Shown piece after piece: positions 34,562 to 46,682 of a DNA stretch of 64,000 nucleotides. Made by a program: the position numbers and the translations under genes. Source of the DNA: Anopheles merus (lineage: Eukaryota; Arthropoda; Insecta; Diptera; Culicidae); the NCBI RefSeq assembly GCF_017562075.2, contig NC_054084.1, forward strand, positions 23,114,389 to 23,178,388, read 5' to 3'. The notes below the pieces were generated by a model. That model was not told the origin of the DNA, did no database searches, and saw only the letters and a program-made list of their open reading frames with translations. Position 1 is the stretch's first letter. Every line of letters begins with the position of its first letter.

Positions 34562-35249
34562 TCTATCTATATCTATAAAAATCTCGTGTCACGGTGTTTG
34601 TTGCGAGCAAGCTCCGAAACGGCTGGATTATTTTCAACGAAACTTTGCACACACCTTATGGTGATATGAGAATAGGTTTTAAGACTCACATCATTTTCAG
34701 AAGTTGCACTAAACTTATTTTATAACCAATTTTCTAATCCCATGCCAAGAGCAGTATTGTTGTCGTTGTATACAGCGCTTTGACACTCGGTGTTAAGTGC
34801 AGTTTACACTGGTGTTAAAACCCCGCAAGCAACTTCGAGCAGTTTGCGAGCTCGCACGAGTCCTTGCAATCGCGCTTTTTAGCTTATCTTAATTTAATTT
34901 TGTTTAGATTTTCTTAATTTGACAGTTCTTATACTAATTTGACACATCAAATGCCAAACTCAAAAGAAATTCTCTTTACGGCAAATTTTAAAAACCATTT
35001 AAAATAGCACAAAATTTCAATTTTTTCAAACTCCGTGGTAAACCTAAAACTCAGTAGTACCCAAGCGGATGATAATAGATCTTAATTATCTACTGTTATT
35101 ACGACCGATAAGAAGAATCGAAGCTTTGGGATAAAACCATAGTAATCATTGTAATCGTTGTTTTATACTCCTTGGATTGCAAATTTTTCTATTTTTAATA
35201 AAAACGGGACATTAATTTTATCCCGCGTGAAACCGGGTAAATCAGCTAG
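34562..35249 (+). mobile_element. Helitron (non-autonomous), copy 1
   Basis: Starts TCTATC...ATAAAAATCTCGTG and ends ACCGGGTAAATCAGCTAG with the host T after it. This matches the TC...CTRR structure and A/T target of Helitrons. There is no coding capacity. Confidence 0.75.
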
Positions 35250-35615
<366 letters not shown>

Positions 35616-36204
35616 TAGTCGTATAGATTTCGAAGTTTTATTGATGATCTGTTTTGATTAATGGGATGTGTTAATAATTATTAACGACCGATTCGTATAA
35701 AAAGTGTAATTGCTGACAAAGGGCGACATGTTAAATTTTTAAACACAGCCACAAATACCTGTCCTATTAGTGGGCATGGCACTATTTTCGATTTTTGTGC
35801 TATTTTCTTTTCTATAGCTTCTAGTTTTTTCTGTTTACATCCATAACAATACAGTTAATCGTTATCTAGACCGGTTGGCCATAAAAAAAAGATTTTTATT
35901 TTACACAAACAGGATTACTCCTGACTAAAGCTAAACTATTAACTATATCTGGCTGATTCTAGACTTCGACTTCGACTGACTAAACCTAACGAGCTAATCT
36001 TCTAACTAGGCCGCTGGTTTCTGGCTGCATTGGTCCGTTCTCACGATCGGTCTGCGTGTCGCATTACTTGCGCATGTCGCCGTTGTCCGCTCGTGGCCGG
36101 TGTAGCGTTACATCTTCGTCTGCTCGTAGCCGGTGTGGAATGCTAGCTTGCAGTCTGGTTTCTAGCGGGTCGGTCTAACTATACCCATGGCAGTGATCAC
36201 TACC
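35616..36204. other. No gene recognised
   Basis: AT-rich, then a GC-richer part with two TGCTCGTRGCCGGTGT-like repeats at about 36090 and 36123. It may belong to the retroelement that follows. Confidence 0.5.
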
Positions 36205-36835
36205 CACTTTTTGTCCAAAGCCATCAACTAACCCACAGCCCTCAAAAACGTCCCAGGTGGAAATATGAGACGGCTGACTGGGAAAAATACAAAATGGAAA
36301 TGACATACACATTATCCTTAAATGATCCTCTCTCCCTTACTCATTTTACAGGGATAATAACAAATGCAGCCTTAACTAGTATCCCTCTTAAACAGGGTAC
36401 AGTTGGAAGAAGGTCCGTGCCATTGTGGAATAAAAAAGTGGCCCTTGCCATTAAGACTCGACGTAAAGCACTAGAGAGTCTTCAACGTTAAAGAAAAACA
36501 GACAATATTTGTTCTCCGTTCTTGTCCGATCAATGCCGAGAAGCCAGTCGGGAATCAAGAGAAGTCGTTACATTTACGATAAATCTATCTTGGAGCAAAT
36601 TTGTTTTTAAAATTAACCCTAAGACAACCATCAAAGTAATATTCCAGAAGGTAGCAATTTTATCCGGTAACAACCACAAATCTGCACCAAGAAATACCTG
36701 AGGGTTTAGCGGTTCTACTGGTTGTGGAATGTGCTCCAGCATCGACTATAGCGCCATCCGGCTACAAGACCATACCTCAGTCTTCACCGCAGAAGCAATA
36801 TCCCAGGTTATTGCTGCTGATGAAGGTCTACGCAG
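36205..36835 (+). pseudogene. I-clade-like non-LTR retrotransposon relic
   Basis: The plus strand at 36256-36491 reads PRWKYETADWEKYK, FTGIITNAALTSIP and then VPLWNKKVALAIKTRRKAL, the linker between endonuclease and RT typical of I-like elements. At 36725-36830 another frame reads IRLQDHTSVFTAEA, as in their RNase H domains. The RT between is deleted. This is the only clearly plus-oriented retroelement here. Confidence 0.65.
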
Positions 36836-36965
36836 AGACAAAGCGAAGGTTCGTGAAGACCTTCGCTCGGATTCGCTTCGGCTTCGGATTACTTCGGGTG
36901 CCGAATTATTTCACCAACTCAGTTTCCAAGTCAGTTTCAAACTTATCGGATCTCTGTCTAACTTA

Positions 36966-37741
36966 GCGGGTACTTGTACCGAAGCTGGTGCCATATTTTC
37001 TGGCAACTAGCCACTGTCGTAGTCAGTCGATAGGCTATTCCCCCCATACCCCGACAGTCTGTCTTCTATTGTGATAGTGTGCAACACACTATTCGTTAGG
37101 ATTCGGATACGATCATTTCCGAGTCAACTATTCGTTAGGATTCGTTTTGTGTCGGATGCCCGGGGATTAAAACAATTAAAACAATAACCAAGACTTTTAT
37201 GGATCGACACACAAATTACTATAAAATCTTTATTCCCTATTCCTAATACTAAAACGGGCCCGTTTTCCCTAATCTAGCCCTACCGAACGAATGTGTATAC
37301 TCCCTCTCTCTCTCTTCGCTCCCTTATTCTCCCTTCTGCTCCTCTGGTCAGCGACCCGGGAACTCACGCACATCCTTTCACGCACACATTATACGACAGC
37401 CGTTGACTGCTGCCGGTGAGTGGCGCGTCACGGTGGACAGAACTGCGTAGTCAGGTTGGACCACAATAAATCGGATACGATCATTTCCGAGTAAGACATG
37501 AGTTACCGTGAGTGGCCAATTGCCAATTGCAAATAAGCCAATTGCTTAGATAATAAAGGCCCTTCTTTTTTCTCGAACTACGATAACTAAAGCGTTGTGT
37601 ATTACTATCCTGGTACCCCCATTTTACACTCTTGTTATAGAAGATATGATCGCTCTGCCAGAGCATAGGGTGCTCCGATACAAGCCGGATCAATTTCTGT
37701 TTTTCGTTTTTAGACGAATGCTTGCAAAATAGGAAAATCAT
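36966..37741 (-). pseudogene. Diverged MADF unit 30 split by solo LTR
   Basis: Exon A starts at the ATG at 37741, is interrupted by the LTR at 37072-37628 and continues to 36966, where it ends abruptly. It is the counterpart of the left-edge copy at 7391-8286. Confidence 0.65.
37072..37628. mobile_element. Solo LTR, twin of 7633-8171
   Basis: 557 bp, TGATAGTG...TTTTACA, with flanks CTATTG and CTCTTG (one mismatch). It sits in the same place in a MADF unit as its twin, so the insertion predates duplication of the unit. Confidence 0.75.
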
Positions 37742-38080
37742 TAATTTGTTTTGTGTATAGACCGTCTTGTTTTTGCGAGTTGATAAAAATCCATAATATG
37801 TATCTAAAAACATTAACTACTAACTAACTAACTAACACAAATAAACTAAATAAAATCATCCAAGAATCTGCTGTAAAGTAACACTGATCAGCCTTTACTA
37901 GAGTTTTATAATAGAGATTTGTGCATTCCATAGCCTCACTCAGTAGACCCGTCGTTCGTAATGGGTGCCTCCAACTGCACTCTTTTCCCTTCCCTCCGAT
38001 GCGACGCTCTCCTATTCCGCAGCGGGTCGCAGCGTGGAAGAGGCAATTGGAGGCCCCATCACATTTTGGGGGGGATCTGA
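37742..38080 (-). pseudogene. Extra segment of ancestral long MADF unit
   Basis: Segment missing from array units. The minus strand at 37824-38070 is open and reads CDGASNCLFHAATRCGIGER, CSWRHPLRTTGLLSEAMECT and NLYYKTLVKADQCYFTADSW. The W-x-HPL...L...D spacing faintly resembles the N-terminus of PIF/Harbinger nucleases, but I do not assign it. The related copy at 58850-59020 shares it. It ends in TAACTAAC repeats at 37818-37835. Confidence 0.4.
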
Positions 38081-38161
38081 AATTATAATCAATAAATATA
38101 AGCAAGATTTAATGTTTTTTATTAGATAAATTTACAGCGCGTCTAGAAAATTCTTACTTAC

Positions 38162-38417
38162 ATCCTGTTTCTTTAATCGCTGCCAGCTCACGTATCCTTA
38201 TTGCTCGGTACTTGTACCGGAGCTGGTGCCAAACTTTCTGGCATCTGGCCACGGTGGTCGCCAGATGCCTGGCTATTTCCCCCCATGCTCCGGCAGTCTG
38301 TTTTCTATTATTATAGAAGTTGTGATTGGTCTACCAGAGCATGAGGTGCCCCGATACAAGTTGAATAAGTTTCCGTTTTTCATTTTTAGAGGAAAGCTTG
38401 CAAAACAGGAAAATCAT
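38162..38417 (-). pseudogene. MADF unit 31 exon A, nonsense
   Basis: B-type exon A with GT donor, but CAG after MLW is TAG. Its exon B is deleted at the GGGGGG/ATCTGAAA junction near 38073. Confidence 0.65.
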
Positions 38418-38593
38418 TAATTTGTTTTGTGTATAGACCGTCTTGTTTTTGCGAATTCCCTTCCCTCTGCTGCGGGCCACCGCGCAGAAGAGGCAATTGG
38501 AGGCCCCATCACATTTTCTTCTGAGCGTTCTATCTACAAATAAGTAAAAAGGAAATAATGAGTTATTTGCGTTTTTACAGAAATTAAACTGTT

Positions 38594-39035
38594 TTATCTA
38601 CATACCACACCATTCGCTCTCAGCGACTCATCAACTGTTTCCTGCAGAAAGCTCATTGGCCTATAGCAATGCCACTTAGGAGGCGAAGGAGGATCTGAAA
38701 TTATAATCAATAAATATAAGCAAGATTTAATGTGTTTTATTACATACATTTGCAGCGCGTCTAGAAAATTCTTACTTACATCCTGTCTTATTGACCGCTG
38801 CCAGCTCACGTATCCTTATTGCTCGGTACTTGTACCGGAGCTGGTGCCAAACTTTCTGGCATCTGGCCACGGTGGTCGCCAGATGTCTGGCTATTTCCCC
38901 CCATGCTCCGGCAATCTTTCTTCTATTATTATAGAATGGGTCATTGGTCTGCCAGAGCATGGGGTGCCCCGATACAAGTCGGATCAAATCCTTTTTATAC
39001 TGTTTGGAGGAAAGCTTGCAAAACAGGAAAATCAT
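38594..39035 (-). CDS. MADF-domain gene copy, unit 32
   Basis: Exon A 38780-39035, exon B 38594-38694. A-type start joined to a B-type end (AVNKTG) with GT donor, a clear mosaic; in frame. It lies outside the main array. Confidence 0.62.
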
Positions 39036-39212
39036 TAATTTGTTTTGTGTATAGACCGTCTTGTTTTTGCGAATTCCCTTCCCTCTGCTGCGGGCCACCG
39101 CGTAGAAGAGGCAATTGGAGGCCCCATCACATTTTCTTCTGAGCGTTCCATCTACAAAAAAAGTAAAAAGGAAATAATGAGTTATTTGCGTTTTTACAGA
39201 AATTAAACTGTT

Positions 39213-39448
39213 TTATCTACATACCACACCATTCGCTCTCATCGACTCATCAACAATTTCCCGCAGAAAGCCCATTGGCCTATAGCAATGCCACTTAGGA
39301 GGCGTAGGCGTGAAATTTTTTTTTATTCAGTAGGGACGGCTTTGCCGTATTGCTTAAAATAGGCGTGAAATTATAATCGATAAATATCATTAAGATTTAA
39401 TGTGTTTTATTACATACATTTGAAGCGCGTCTATAAAATGCTTACTTA
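39213..39448 (-). pseudogene. MADF unit 33, exon B and intron part
   Basis: Exon B starts with a stop at 39213. A roughly 60-base insert (about 39308-39368) with a duplicated GCGTGAAATT destroys the acceptor. The intron runs to the TA at 39447, where the mariner nest begins. Confidence 0.65.
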
Positions 39449-39579
39449 CAGGGTGGCATCGTAGAAGTGATACATTTTGTTTTTGAAATAAAATTGACAT
39501 CAGCTTTGATTTCTCTTAGGAATCGATTGAAATAGCTTCTATTAGTACTAACCCGCATTTCACTTAATTTATTTCAAAT

Positions 39580-40185
39580 CTTTCACCTTTACACTTGATA
39601 ACCGCCCGTAGGCGCTTTAAGGAATCATTGCAATCCGTACGCACAACTTCATCCGGCATTTCGTCCCATATCTTTAACAACCGTTTCTTGAATCCGTTCC
39701 AATGCAAATGTTTGACGTCGCCCTACTTTCCAAGCATGTATCCCCATATGCTGAAGTCCAACGGGTTTAAATCTGGAGACGACGCAGGCCATTCCGATGC
39801 ACTGATAAAATATGGCAAATGCTCCTTGCACCATCACTGAACAATCAAATCCTTATGGAGCCTTAGGCTGGAGCTAAATCCTGTTGGCAAAAAAGCAAAA
39901 GCTGTCGTTGCCAAAAAGCTTCTTAGCGTATGGTTTCAAGTGTCTTTGAAGAACGTGTTCCAAATAGTACTCCTTGTTGATCTTCAAACGCCTTTCTCGA
40001 TAAACAATAACGGAAATTTCACTTTCGCCGAGATAGCTCCCCTAACCATCACAGCTGACGCATTTTGATACCGTTCGACTGTTCTTTTATCGGCTGTTAT
40101 ATCCCAAATACATGCTCGATAAATACGATCACTCTGCTTATTCAAGTATTCCTCCAGAGTGAACATTTTTTCGTCCGAAAAGATG
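39580..40185 (-). pseudogene. mariner transposase, C-terminal part
   Basis: In broken minus frames: IFSDEKMFTLEEYLN (first visible catalytic Asp), MVRGAISAKVKFPLLFIEKG, YYLEHVLQRHLKPYAKKLFG, a QQD-APA remnant (second Asp), and SSPDLNPLDFSIWG (third Asp context). Several indels. It breaks at 40185, where a retroelement tail begins. Confidence 0.85.
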
Positions 40186-41335
40186 ATTTATTTATTTATT
40201 TATTTATTTCATATATAAACCGACGGACCATCGTGTCTAATCGGCAACCTTATAATTAAATTAAGGAGCATATAAATAAACCTCTAGTTATAAGCAAACA
40301 TTAAATGTGACGTAGACGCAATTTCTCCTTGAACGTGGAAGTAGACATACTAAAATCGAACAAATCTAACACTTCATTGAACTCGAGGGACATACGTATA
40401 ATAGGGTGTCCCTGGCTATGGTTGTTGCGAGTACGCGGTACACGGAGATGGAAATTGGATCTAAGAATCCGACAGGGAGCGAACAAATTGATGCTGGCTA
40501 GTAATGCCGGGGAATCGATCTCTCCGTTAAGGAGCCGAAATATGAAAAGGCATTGGGCGTTTTTACGTCGAGAGCAGAGTGGTTCAAGTCCGAGAAGCAG
40601 ACACCGCTGATGGTAGGTGGGTCGAGCGTGGTGGGATTGCCATGGAAGGAGTCGAACCGCGTACCTGGTGAGTCTCCGTTGAATGGCTTCGAGGCAATTG
40701 ATGATACCAACGCCAAGCGGGCACCAGATCGGACAGCAGTACTCCAGGCACGACCTTACGATGGCACAGAAGATCGACTTGACGCACATGGGATCGGTAA
40801 ACTCGCTAAAGGTCCGCGTAATTAAACCAAGTAGCTGATTTCCCTTCGCATCAACGCTATCAATGTGAGGGCGAAATGACATCTTCTGATCGAGTAGCAC
40901 CCCCAGATCACGGATACATGTCGTGCGAGCCAAAGCCGTGTTGAGCATAGTGTATGTAAACGTGATGGGGTGACGGGCTCTGCTGAATGATATACACTGA
41001 CATTTATCAGCACACACTTGGAGGGCGTTTCTGCTGCACCAGCTGTCGAGATTCTCAAGGATCATTTGAAGGCGTACACAGTCACTGTCGTTTTCTAACT
41101 GGAGCGAATATTTTTACGTCGTCGGCGTACATTAGGTGTTGGCCTGGCGGTAAAACAAAAGATAGGTCATTTATATAGATGAGGAAGAGTAGCGGTCCCA
41201 AATTACTCCCTTGAGGCACACCGGAGGAGCTGGTGAAGGAGTGAGAACGATGAGATCCTATGCTATGTAGTACGAACGAATGATGTTGTGGCCTGCGTGC
41301 GTCTTCAGCAACAAGCGAGATCTGGTCCCCCTTTT
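40183..41335 (-). pseudogene. Truncated APE-type non-LTR retrotransposon, RT C-half
   Basis: The 3' end is an (ATAA)n-like tail at 40183-40209. Frames contain SSGVPQGSNLGPLLFLIYIN and LMYADDVKIF (catalytic Asp pair, 41082-41330), then a frame at 40301-41065 with ADKCQCISFSR, DLGVLLDQKMSF, IVRSCLEYCCPIW and IQRRLTRYAVRLLPW. This is the thumb and C-terminal region of CR1/Jockey-type reverse transcriptases. The upstream two thirds are missing. Confidence 0.82.
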
Positions 41336-41490
41336 GGTAATATTTTTGCTGGTTAAGCCGTGATTTTTTTTGCTTTTTAAACGCTCTGTAACCAAGGTCC
41401 TTTTTCAGAATGCTTTGTGTTGAGGAAACCGTATTCCGTTTAGCATACGTGCGCGCGAGAGAGAGAGAAGGAGAGAGAGAGAGAGGGGAC
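41336..41490. other. Spacer with GAGA repeats
   Basis: Includes a (GA)n tract at 41457-41485. No gene. Confidence 0.6.
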
Positions 41491-41492
41491 TT

Positions 41493-42920
41493 AACTTTAC
41501 ACGATTTCACACATTTACGTAAGTTGATACACAATATTTGACTAAAATAAAATTGATCGCTCCATCGATGTAAACGTTAAAATGGCCGAATATCTGCGTA
41601 GATCCTTTTGTACACGTTGATTACTGTAAAAAAGGTACGAAATGAAGCTGCGCGATGTACATAACATGCATTACGAATCATTCGCGCAGCTTCATTTGAA
41701 TTCGCACAACACTTGAACACTTGAACACTTTACAAAATCATAACATCAATCGTCCAGGACTTAGGCTGACGCACGTGCGGCCGCTCGCTGCCGATCCTTG
41801 AGCTGTACTGACGATTTAGTGTGGTAGCAAGAACGAGAGCACACAGAGGAACTTTCGGTGCAGCAGTGCAAGCGAGACACCGACATCAGCACAGCGCTGT
41901 GAGCAGATCAAACTGAGCGAGCTGGCCGAAAATGAACGCACACATTTCCACATGTGTAACTGTGTTAGTGCCAAAACTGTGTCGAAACCAAAACGCGCTC
42001 TCGCCTCCGTGTATTTCACACCGATTCTCCGCTTAACTCTAGGTTTTTACACACACCATGATAAAATACCCCGCTCGTTGTTTGTAGGGTAAGCTGATAA
42101 AAATTCTCTCGGTCAGCGCGTAGCGCTCTCTCGTTGAGCAGCGCACGGCTTTTTACGCATAAAATGTTAATTTTGATTGTAGTTATTCAACTTTACAATA
42201 AAATAGTTAATCCTTTCAGTGAGTTGCTGTTTTGAAACAAATGTCTATTTTTTCATGTCATTTTTAATTGTTGTTCTTCTCCTCTTCTAATTGTCGCCGT
42301 GCGCTGCTCAACGAGAGAGCGCTACCCTACAAACAACGAGCGGGGTATTTTATCATGGTGTGTGTAAAAACCTAGAGTTAAGCGGAGAATCGGTGTGAAA
42401 TACACGGAGGCGAGAGCGCGTTTTGGTTTCGACACAGTTTTGGCACTAACACAGTTACACATGTGGAAATGTGTGCGTTCATTTTCGGCCACTCGCTCAG
42501 TTTGATCTGCTCACAGCGCTGTGCTGATGTCGGTGTCTCGCTTGCACTGCTGCACCGAAAGTTCCTCTGTGTGCTCTCGTTCTTGCTACCACACTAAATC
42601 GTCAGTACAGCTCAAGGATCGGCAGCGAGCGGCCGCACGTGCGTCAGCCTAAGTCCTGGACGATTGATGTTATGATTTTGTAAAGTGTTCAAGTGTTCAA
42701 GTGTTGTGCGAATTCAAATGAAGCTGCGCGAATGATTCGTAATGCATGTTATGTACATCGCGCAGCTTCATTTCGTACCTTTTTTACAGTAATCAACGTG
42801 TACAAAAGGATCTACGCAGATATTCGGCCATTTTAACGTTTACATCGATGGAGCGATCAATTTTATTTTAGTCAAATATTGTGTATCAACTTACGTAAAT
42901 GTATGAAATCGTGTAAAGTT
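41493..42920. repeat. Long palindrome 1 (arms about 657 and 625 bp)
   Basis: 41493-42149 matches the reverse complement of 42296-42920 almost perfectly. The left arm has about 31 extra bases after GTAGGGTA. The loop is 146 bp. Inside the arms a 60-bp core (CCTAGAGTTAAGC side) also occurs at 46331-46395 beside the 5' end of the non-LTR element. The arms may therefore be two head-to-head 5' UTRs of that family. Confidence 0.85.
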
Positions 42921-43044
42921 TAAATGTAAATGTTTCAATAATTTAGTTTGTTTAGTTTAATTTGTTTATTACTTGTTCAATGGATAACAATGGATCCGTG
43001 TGAATGTTCTTAAGTCTAATATTAGATTAAAATAAGTAGTAAGA

Positions 43045-43389
43045 TCATCTTAATAATTCGCTTCTAAGGCAGTTTTTAAAGGATTGCACTGAGGTTCCAA
43101 AATCAAACAAATGACGAACTTCGTTAAACACCCTAATCATGGAGTTGAGGGGGTCTCTAGAACCATATCCAGTTCGACTACGGTTCAGGGCAAGTAACGG
43201 ACGAGAGCGAAGCTGAACAGCAGGCGCGTAAAAGTTTAACTGCTGGAGTAGGGAAGGACAGTCGATGTTACTTTGCAGTAAACCAGCCACAAATAGTTGT
43301 TGTGCGGTACGGCGTCGGATGTGGAGCGGTTGCAGTCCAAGGAGCAGAAGTCGCGTTTCATAGGTGGTAACTGACTGCCAGGTGGCCAA
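43045..43389 (-). pseudogene. non-LTR RT C-terminal tail
   Basis: Frame with ETRLLLLGLQPLHIRRRTAQ, FVAGLLQSNIDCP and a final FGTSVQSFKNCLRSELL. This is the normal C-terminus, one frame off the main RT because of an indel near 43385. Confidence 0.75.
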
Positions 43390-44420
43390 GGTAACAAGCG
43401 TGTTGCGTATCGGGATAAGCGACGCTGTATCGATTCCATTCTCTCAGAAAGTCTTTGGGTTGAGGGCTTCCAGACGACACAGGCGTATTCGAGTACCGGG
43501 CGGATAATACCACAGTATAACGCTTTGATGCAGACTGGGTCTTTGAAATCTCTTGTTGTCCGAAACAACATGCCAAGCAATTGATTACCTCGGGTAATCA
43601 CCTCGTCTGTTTGCTGGTCAAATGACAGCTTTGAATCAAGTATGACTCCAAGATCCTTCATAGCATTAGTGCGTTCTATTGGTAAACCATTAACTGTGTA
43701 GCTGGTGTTCTTAATTTCTCGTGCTCGTGTGAATGAAATGACTCGGCATTTTTCAATGCAGAGGCTCAGGCGGTTTCGATTGCACCATTGGTGAAAATCG
43801 AGAAGGTATTGTTGTAGTTCGGAGTGGTCTGTGTCATTTTTTATCGTCATGTAGATTTTAATGTCATCTGCATACATTAAATGATTCGCTGCTGGTACTA
43901 CATACGATAGGTCGTTGATGAACAGTACGAACAGTAGTGGACCCAGGTTGCTACCTTGTGGCACACCAGATGATGCAATGAAAGACCTTGAATGGCACCG
44001 TGAGAAAGATACAGCATACGATCGATTGACAAGGTACGATTCTAACCAGCATATTAAATTTCGCCCAAGTCCCAACTTATTCATCTTGGCTAAAAGGATG
44101 TTGTGATCGATGCTATCAAAAGCAGCCTTTAAATCCATATAAACTGCATCTGTTTGCATCCTGCTATCCATGTTACGGAGACATTGTGATGTAAAGTCAA
44201 CAAGGTTAGTAATCGTCGACCGCTTTGGAACGAAACCGTGTTGTTGAGGGCTAATATAGTGATATGAAGCCGTGAGTAAACTTGTTTGGATCACTTTCTC
44301 AAAAACTTTGGCTCCAGCACTGAGTGATGTTATGCCTCTATAGTTGGCTGCATCTTCCTTGTCACCTTTTTTAAATATGGGGACAATCCATGAACTCTTC
44401 CAAATAGAGGGGAATTCTCC
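43380..44420 (-). pseudogene. non-LTR reverse transcriptase core
   Basis: Contains QHGFVPKRSTITNLVDF, YMDLKAAFDSIDHNILLAK (first catalytic Asp), SSGVPQGSNLGPLLFVLFIN and MYADDIKIY (catalytic Asp pair), then the thumb region DLGVILDSKLSF. All RT blocks are present. Confidence 0.88.
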
Positions 44421-45151
44421 TTGTTGCAGTAAAAAATTAAAATTTTGGTGAAGATCGGCGCAATGGACTCACAGCATCGGCTGAGAATGATGGCAGGAAT
44501 ACCATCTGGGCCAGGACTAGCTTTGGGCTTGACTGCTTTGAGCACATTTAGAACAGATTCTTGCGATATATTAGTTAAATTAAGGTCAATGACATCATTA
44601 GGAGTATTAATTAAAGCGTTGGTGATAATATTGTCGTCCGTAGTTGAGATTGTGTATGCCTCCTCGAATCTACACGCAAATATAACACAAATGTCTGAAG
44701 CAGTTGAACCAGCCCGGTCATTGTGGAAAATCGATTTAGGTGTCACATTTGTACTATTGTGTTTCTTACGAAAACTCCAGAGAGCTTTGGGCCTTTTGAT
44801 GAAATTCTTCTCCAACCGAGATAAGTAGCCACCGCAGCGTATTTTATTGTAACTACGGTACAAGCGAGTTGTTTCATTTAATATGCTTTTGTTAACAGGT
44901 GATCGGTACTTCGTATATTTTTTTAATGCAGCTTCCTTAGCTCTTTTAAGTTTTTTTAGGTGGCGGTCAGACCAAGCAGGGCCGCTCTTTGGTGTGATAA
45001 TTGGTACACACGAATCAAACGAGGATAAAAGAAAGCGTATAAATATCGATAAAGCTTCATCAACAGAATTAAACTGGCTAATTCTGAACTGGCTATTAAA
45101 ATTAGTTATGAGCTCATCAAGCCGAGTAAAATTGGTTTTATAAAAATTCAT
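44330..45151 (-). pseudogene. non-LTR linker and RT start
   Basis: The linker with SGPAWSDRHLKKLKRAKEAA, and VKPKASPGPDGIPAIILSRC, the first RT block. The frame is lost near 44420. Confidence 0.82.
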
Positions 45152-45246
45152 CCTAGGTCTACTTGCTTGAGTCAGTGTAGGGTTAGGTATTGTGCTTGGA
45201 ATTCGAACCGTTAAATCGATGGCTGGATGGTACAGGTCAGGAGAGA

Positions 45247-45951
45247 CTAGTGGTGTTGGCAGGGGTGCAAATCGAAGCAGTAAGTTGCGGCAATAAAATT
45301 TGCGAATACTAAGTCGAGCTGCCGGTTAAGCGAGTTTTTGATACAGCTTATTTGATAAAGATCGCTAGCGTTAATTTCATCCAAAAACCGGGATCTGACC
45401 GAAGATGATGAATTTGCCACATAGTGCGCGAACGATGATGAGTGACCAAATGTTTGTTGTGATAGTGACCACGATACTGCCGAAAAATTAAAATCTCCAA
45501 ACAAAAATATTAGATCATTAGTTTTTGCATGGTTTACTATTGCACTTACACTTTCAATCACCGATGTAAGAGTATCTGTGTCGTTAGCTCGATTAGGAGG
45601 AATGTAAACAGTCCCGATGAATATCGTGCAAGAAGATAGGCGAACGGTAACCCACACTTGCTCAAGTGAGTTACGAGGTAGAGTGAGTTCACGGGTGTTC
45701 AATAAGGATAAGCATGCGATCAGTGCGCCACCACCACGAGTATGCATACTATTAGACAAGCTACGATCACATCTATACACCGAATAGCCCGGGTCAAACA
45801 GTAGCGATGATTGAATTGATTTGTCAAGCCAGGTTTCGGTGAGTATTATTATCTGATATTTAGCGTCCAATGTGTTCAATCCGAATTCTGTGAGTTTGGT
45901 ACGTAGTCCTCTAACATTTTGGTAGTGAAAATGTATATCACATGGTTTCAA
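45247..45951 (-). pseudogene. non-LTR AP endonuclease domain
   Basis: Begins MKPCDIHFHYQNVRGLRTK. It shows ILTETWLD, GGGALIA, VYIPPN, FLFGDFNF and a late LDLVFAN, the ordered motifs of APE endonucleases that nick the target. The final SDH-like block is damaged (DLHPCQHH), and a stop near 45247 separates it from the linker. Confidence 0.85.
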
Positions 45952-46395
45952 AGCAGTGTCAGTCGGTTTGGCATGTGAATGTTTTTAATATCGCGAACTG
46001 AAAACATGTTCAAGTGAGTTGCTGTGTTAGTGCGTGCGTGGTCATTACATGAAGTGTTAGTGTGCGAATAGCGATGAAATAAAGTGATGAAAAAAAATCT
46101 ACGCGTGTTTACGTTTTTGTTTAGCTTTAGATAACAAAAAAATACGCAGCGAGTGTGAGCGATCGCTGAACGAAAGAAACGCACACAGCGCAACACGAAA
46201 GAAACTAACACAAGCACACGAAAGGATGCTCGCGTATGGGCGCGAGCATTGAGAGCGCACCGTGTATTTGAGCGGGAGAGAACCGTGGTACCCGTTCCCG
46301 CCCCCTTTTTTAAGCCTAGAAAATCTTCCATCGGCTTAACTCTAGGTTTTTATGCACACCATGATAAAAATTACCCGCTCTTTGTCCGTAGGGTA
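45952..46395 (-). other. 5' UTR of the non-LTR element
   Basis: Open but compositionally odd frame of 127 codons, overlapping the start of the endonuclease ORF. It shares GGTGTGCATAAAAACCTAGA with palindrome 1. Not called as a gene. Confidence 0.5.
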
Positions 46396-46429
46396 ATCAG
46401 TCGCGTTCTGAACTCTGACCCGATCAGTA

Positions 46430-46642
46430 GCGTTCTGATCCCCAAACCAACAAGTCGCGTTTTGACCTCGGTTTTTTTCCAGGTTTCTTCTTTGGAACAA
46501 CCGTGCCTGTCTCCTCGTATCGTTTGATGGACCGGTAGACGAATAGTCGACTTAAATTGAGATGAGACAGTTTCTGCCTAATCTGTATGTTTGTCAATCC
46601 ATGCATATACAAAATTTTTATTTGTTCGCGTCTTGAATCCAT
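46430..46642 (-). pseudogene. mariner transposase, N-terminal helix-turn-helix
   Basis: The ATG at 46642 opens MDSRREQIKILYMHGLTN, then RQKLSHLNLSRLFVYRSIKR and a KKKPGKKPRSKR hinge. This is the first helix-turn-helix of a mariner transposase that binds the TIR. About 80-90 residues between this and the FSDEK block at 40180 are missing. Confidence 0.8.
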
Positions 46643-46677
46643 TATAATATATGAGAAAACTGAAGAGAACACTAAGT

Positions 46678-46682
46678 GTACG
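46678..46682. other. Target duplication GTACG, left copy
   Basis: GTACG precedes the left LTR and recurs at 58318-58322 after the right LTR. Confidence 0.85.

Larger units (their letters stand above)
42925..46395 (-). mobile_element. Near full-length APE-type non-LTR retrotransposon
   Basis: Minus-oriented element with a 5' UTR near 45952-46395, an endonuclease, a reverse transcriptase and an A-rich 3' end near 42925-42965. The frames are broken between endonuclease and RT and near the 3' end. By motif style it belongs to the CR1/Jockey group; I cannot fix the clade. No separate ORF1 was found. Confidence 0.8.

Noticed and set aside
41816..42019. 67-codon minus frame in palindrome 1
   Set aside because: Lies in what looks like 5' UTR sequence and has no recognisable domain.
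45952..46331. 127-codon frame before the non-LTR endonuclease as ORF1
   Set aside because: No zinc knuckle, RRM or other ORF1 feature; Arg/Phe-rich composition of a UTR.
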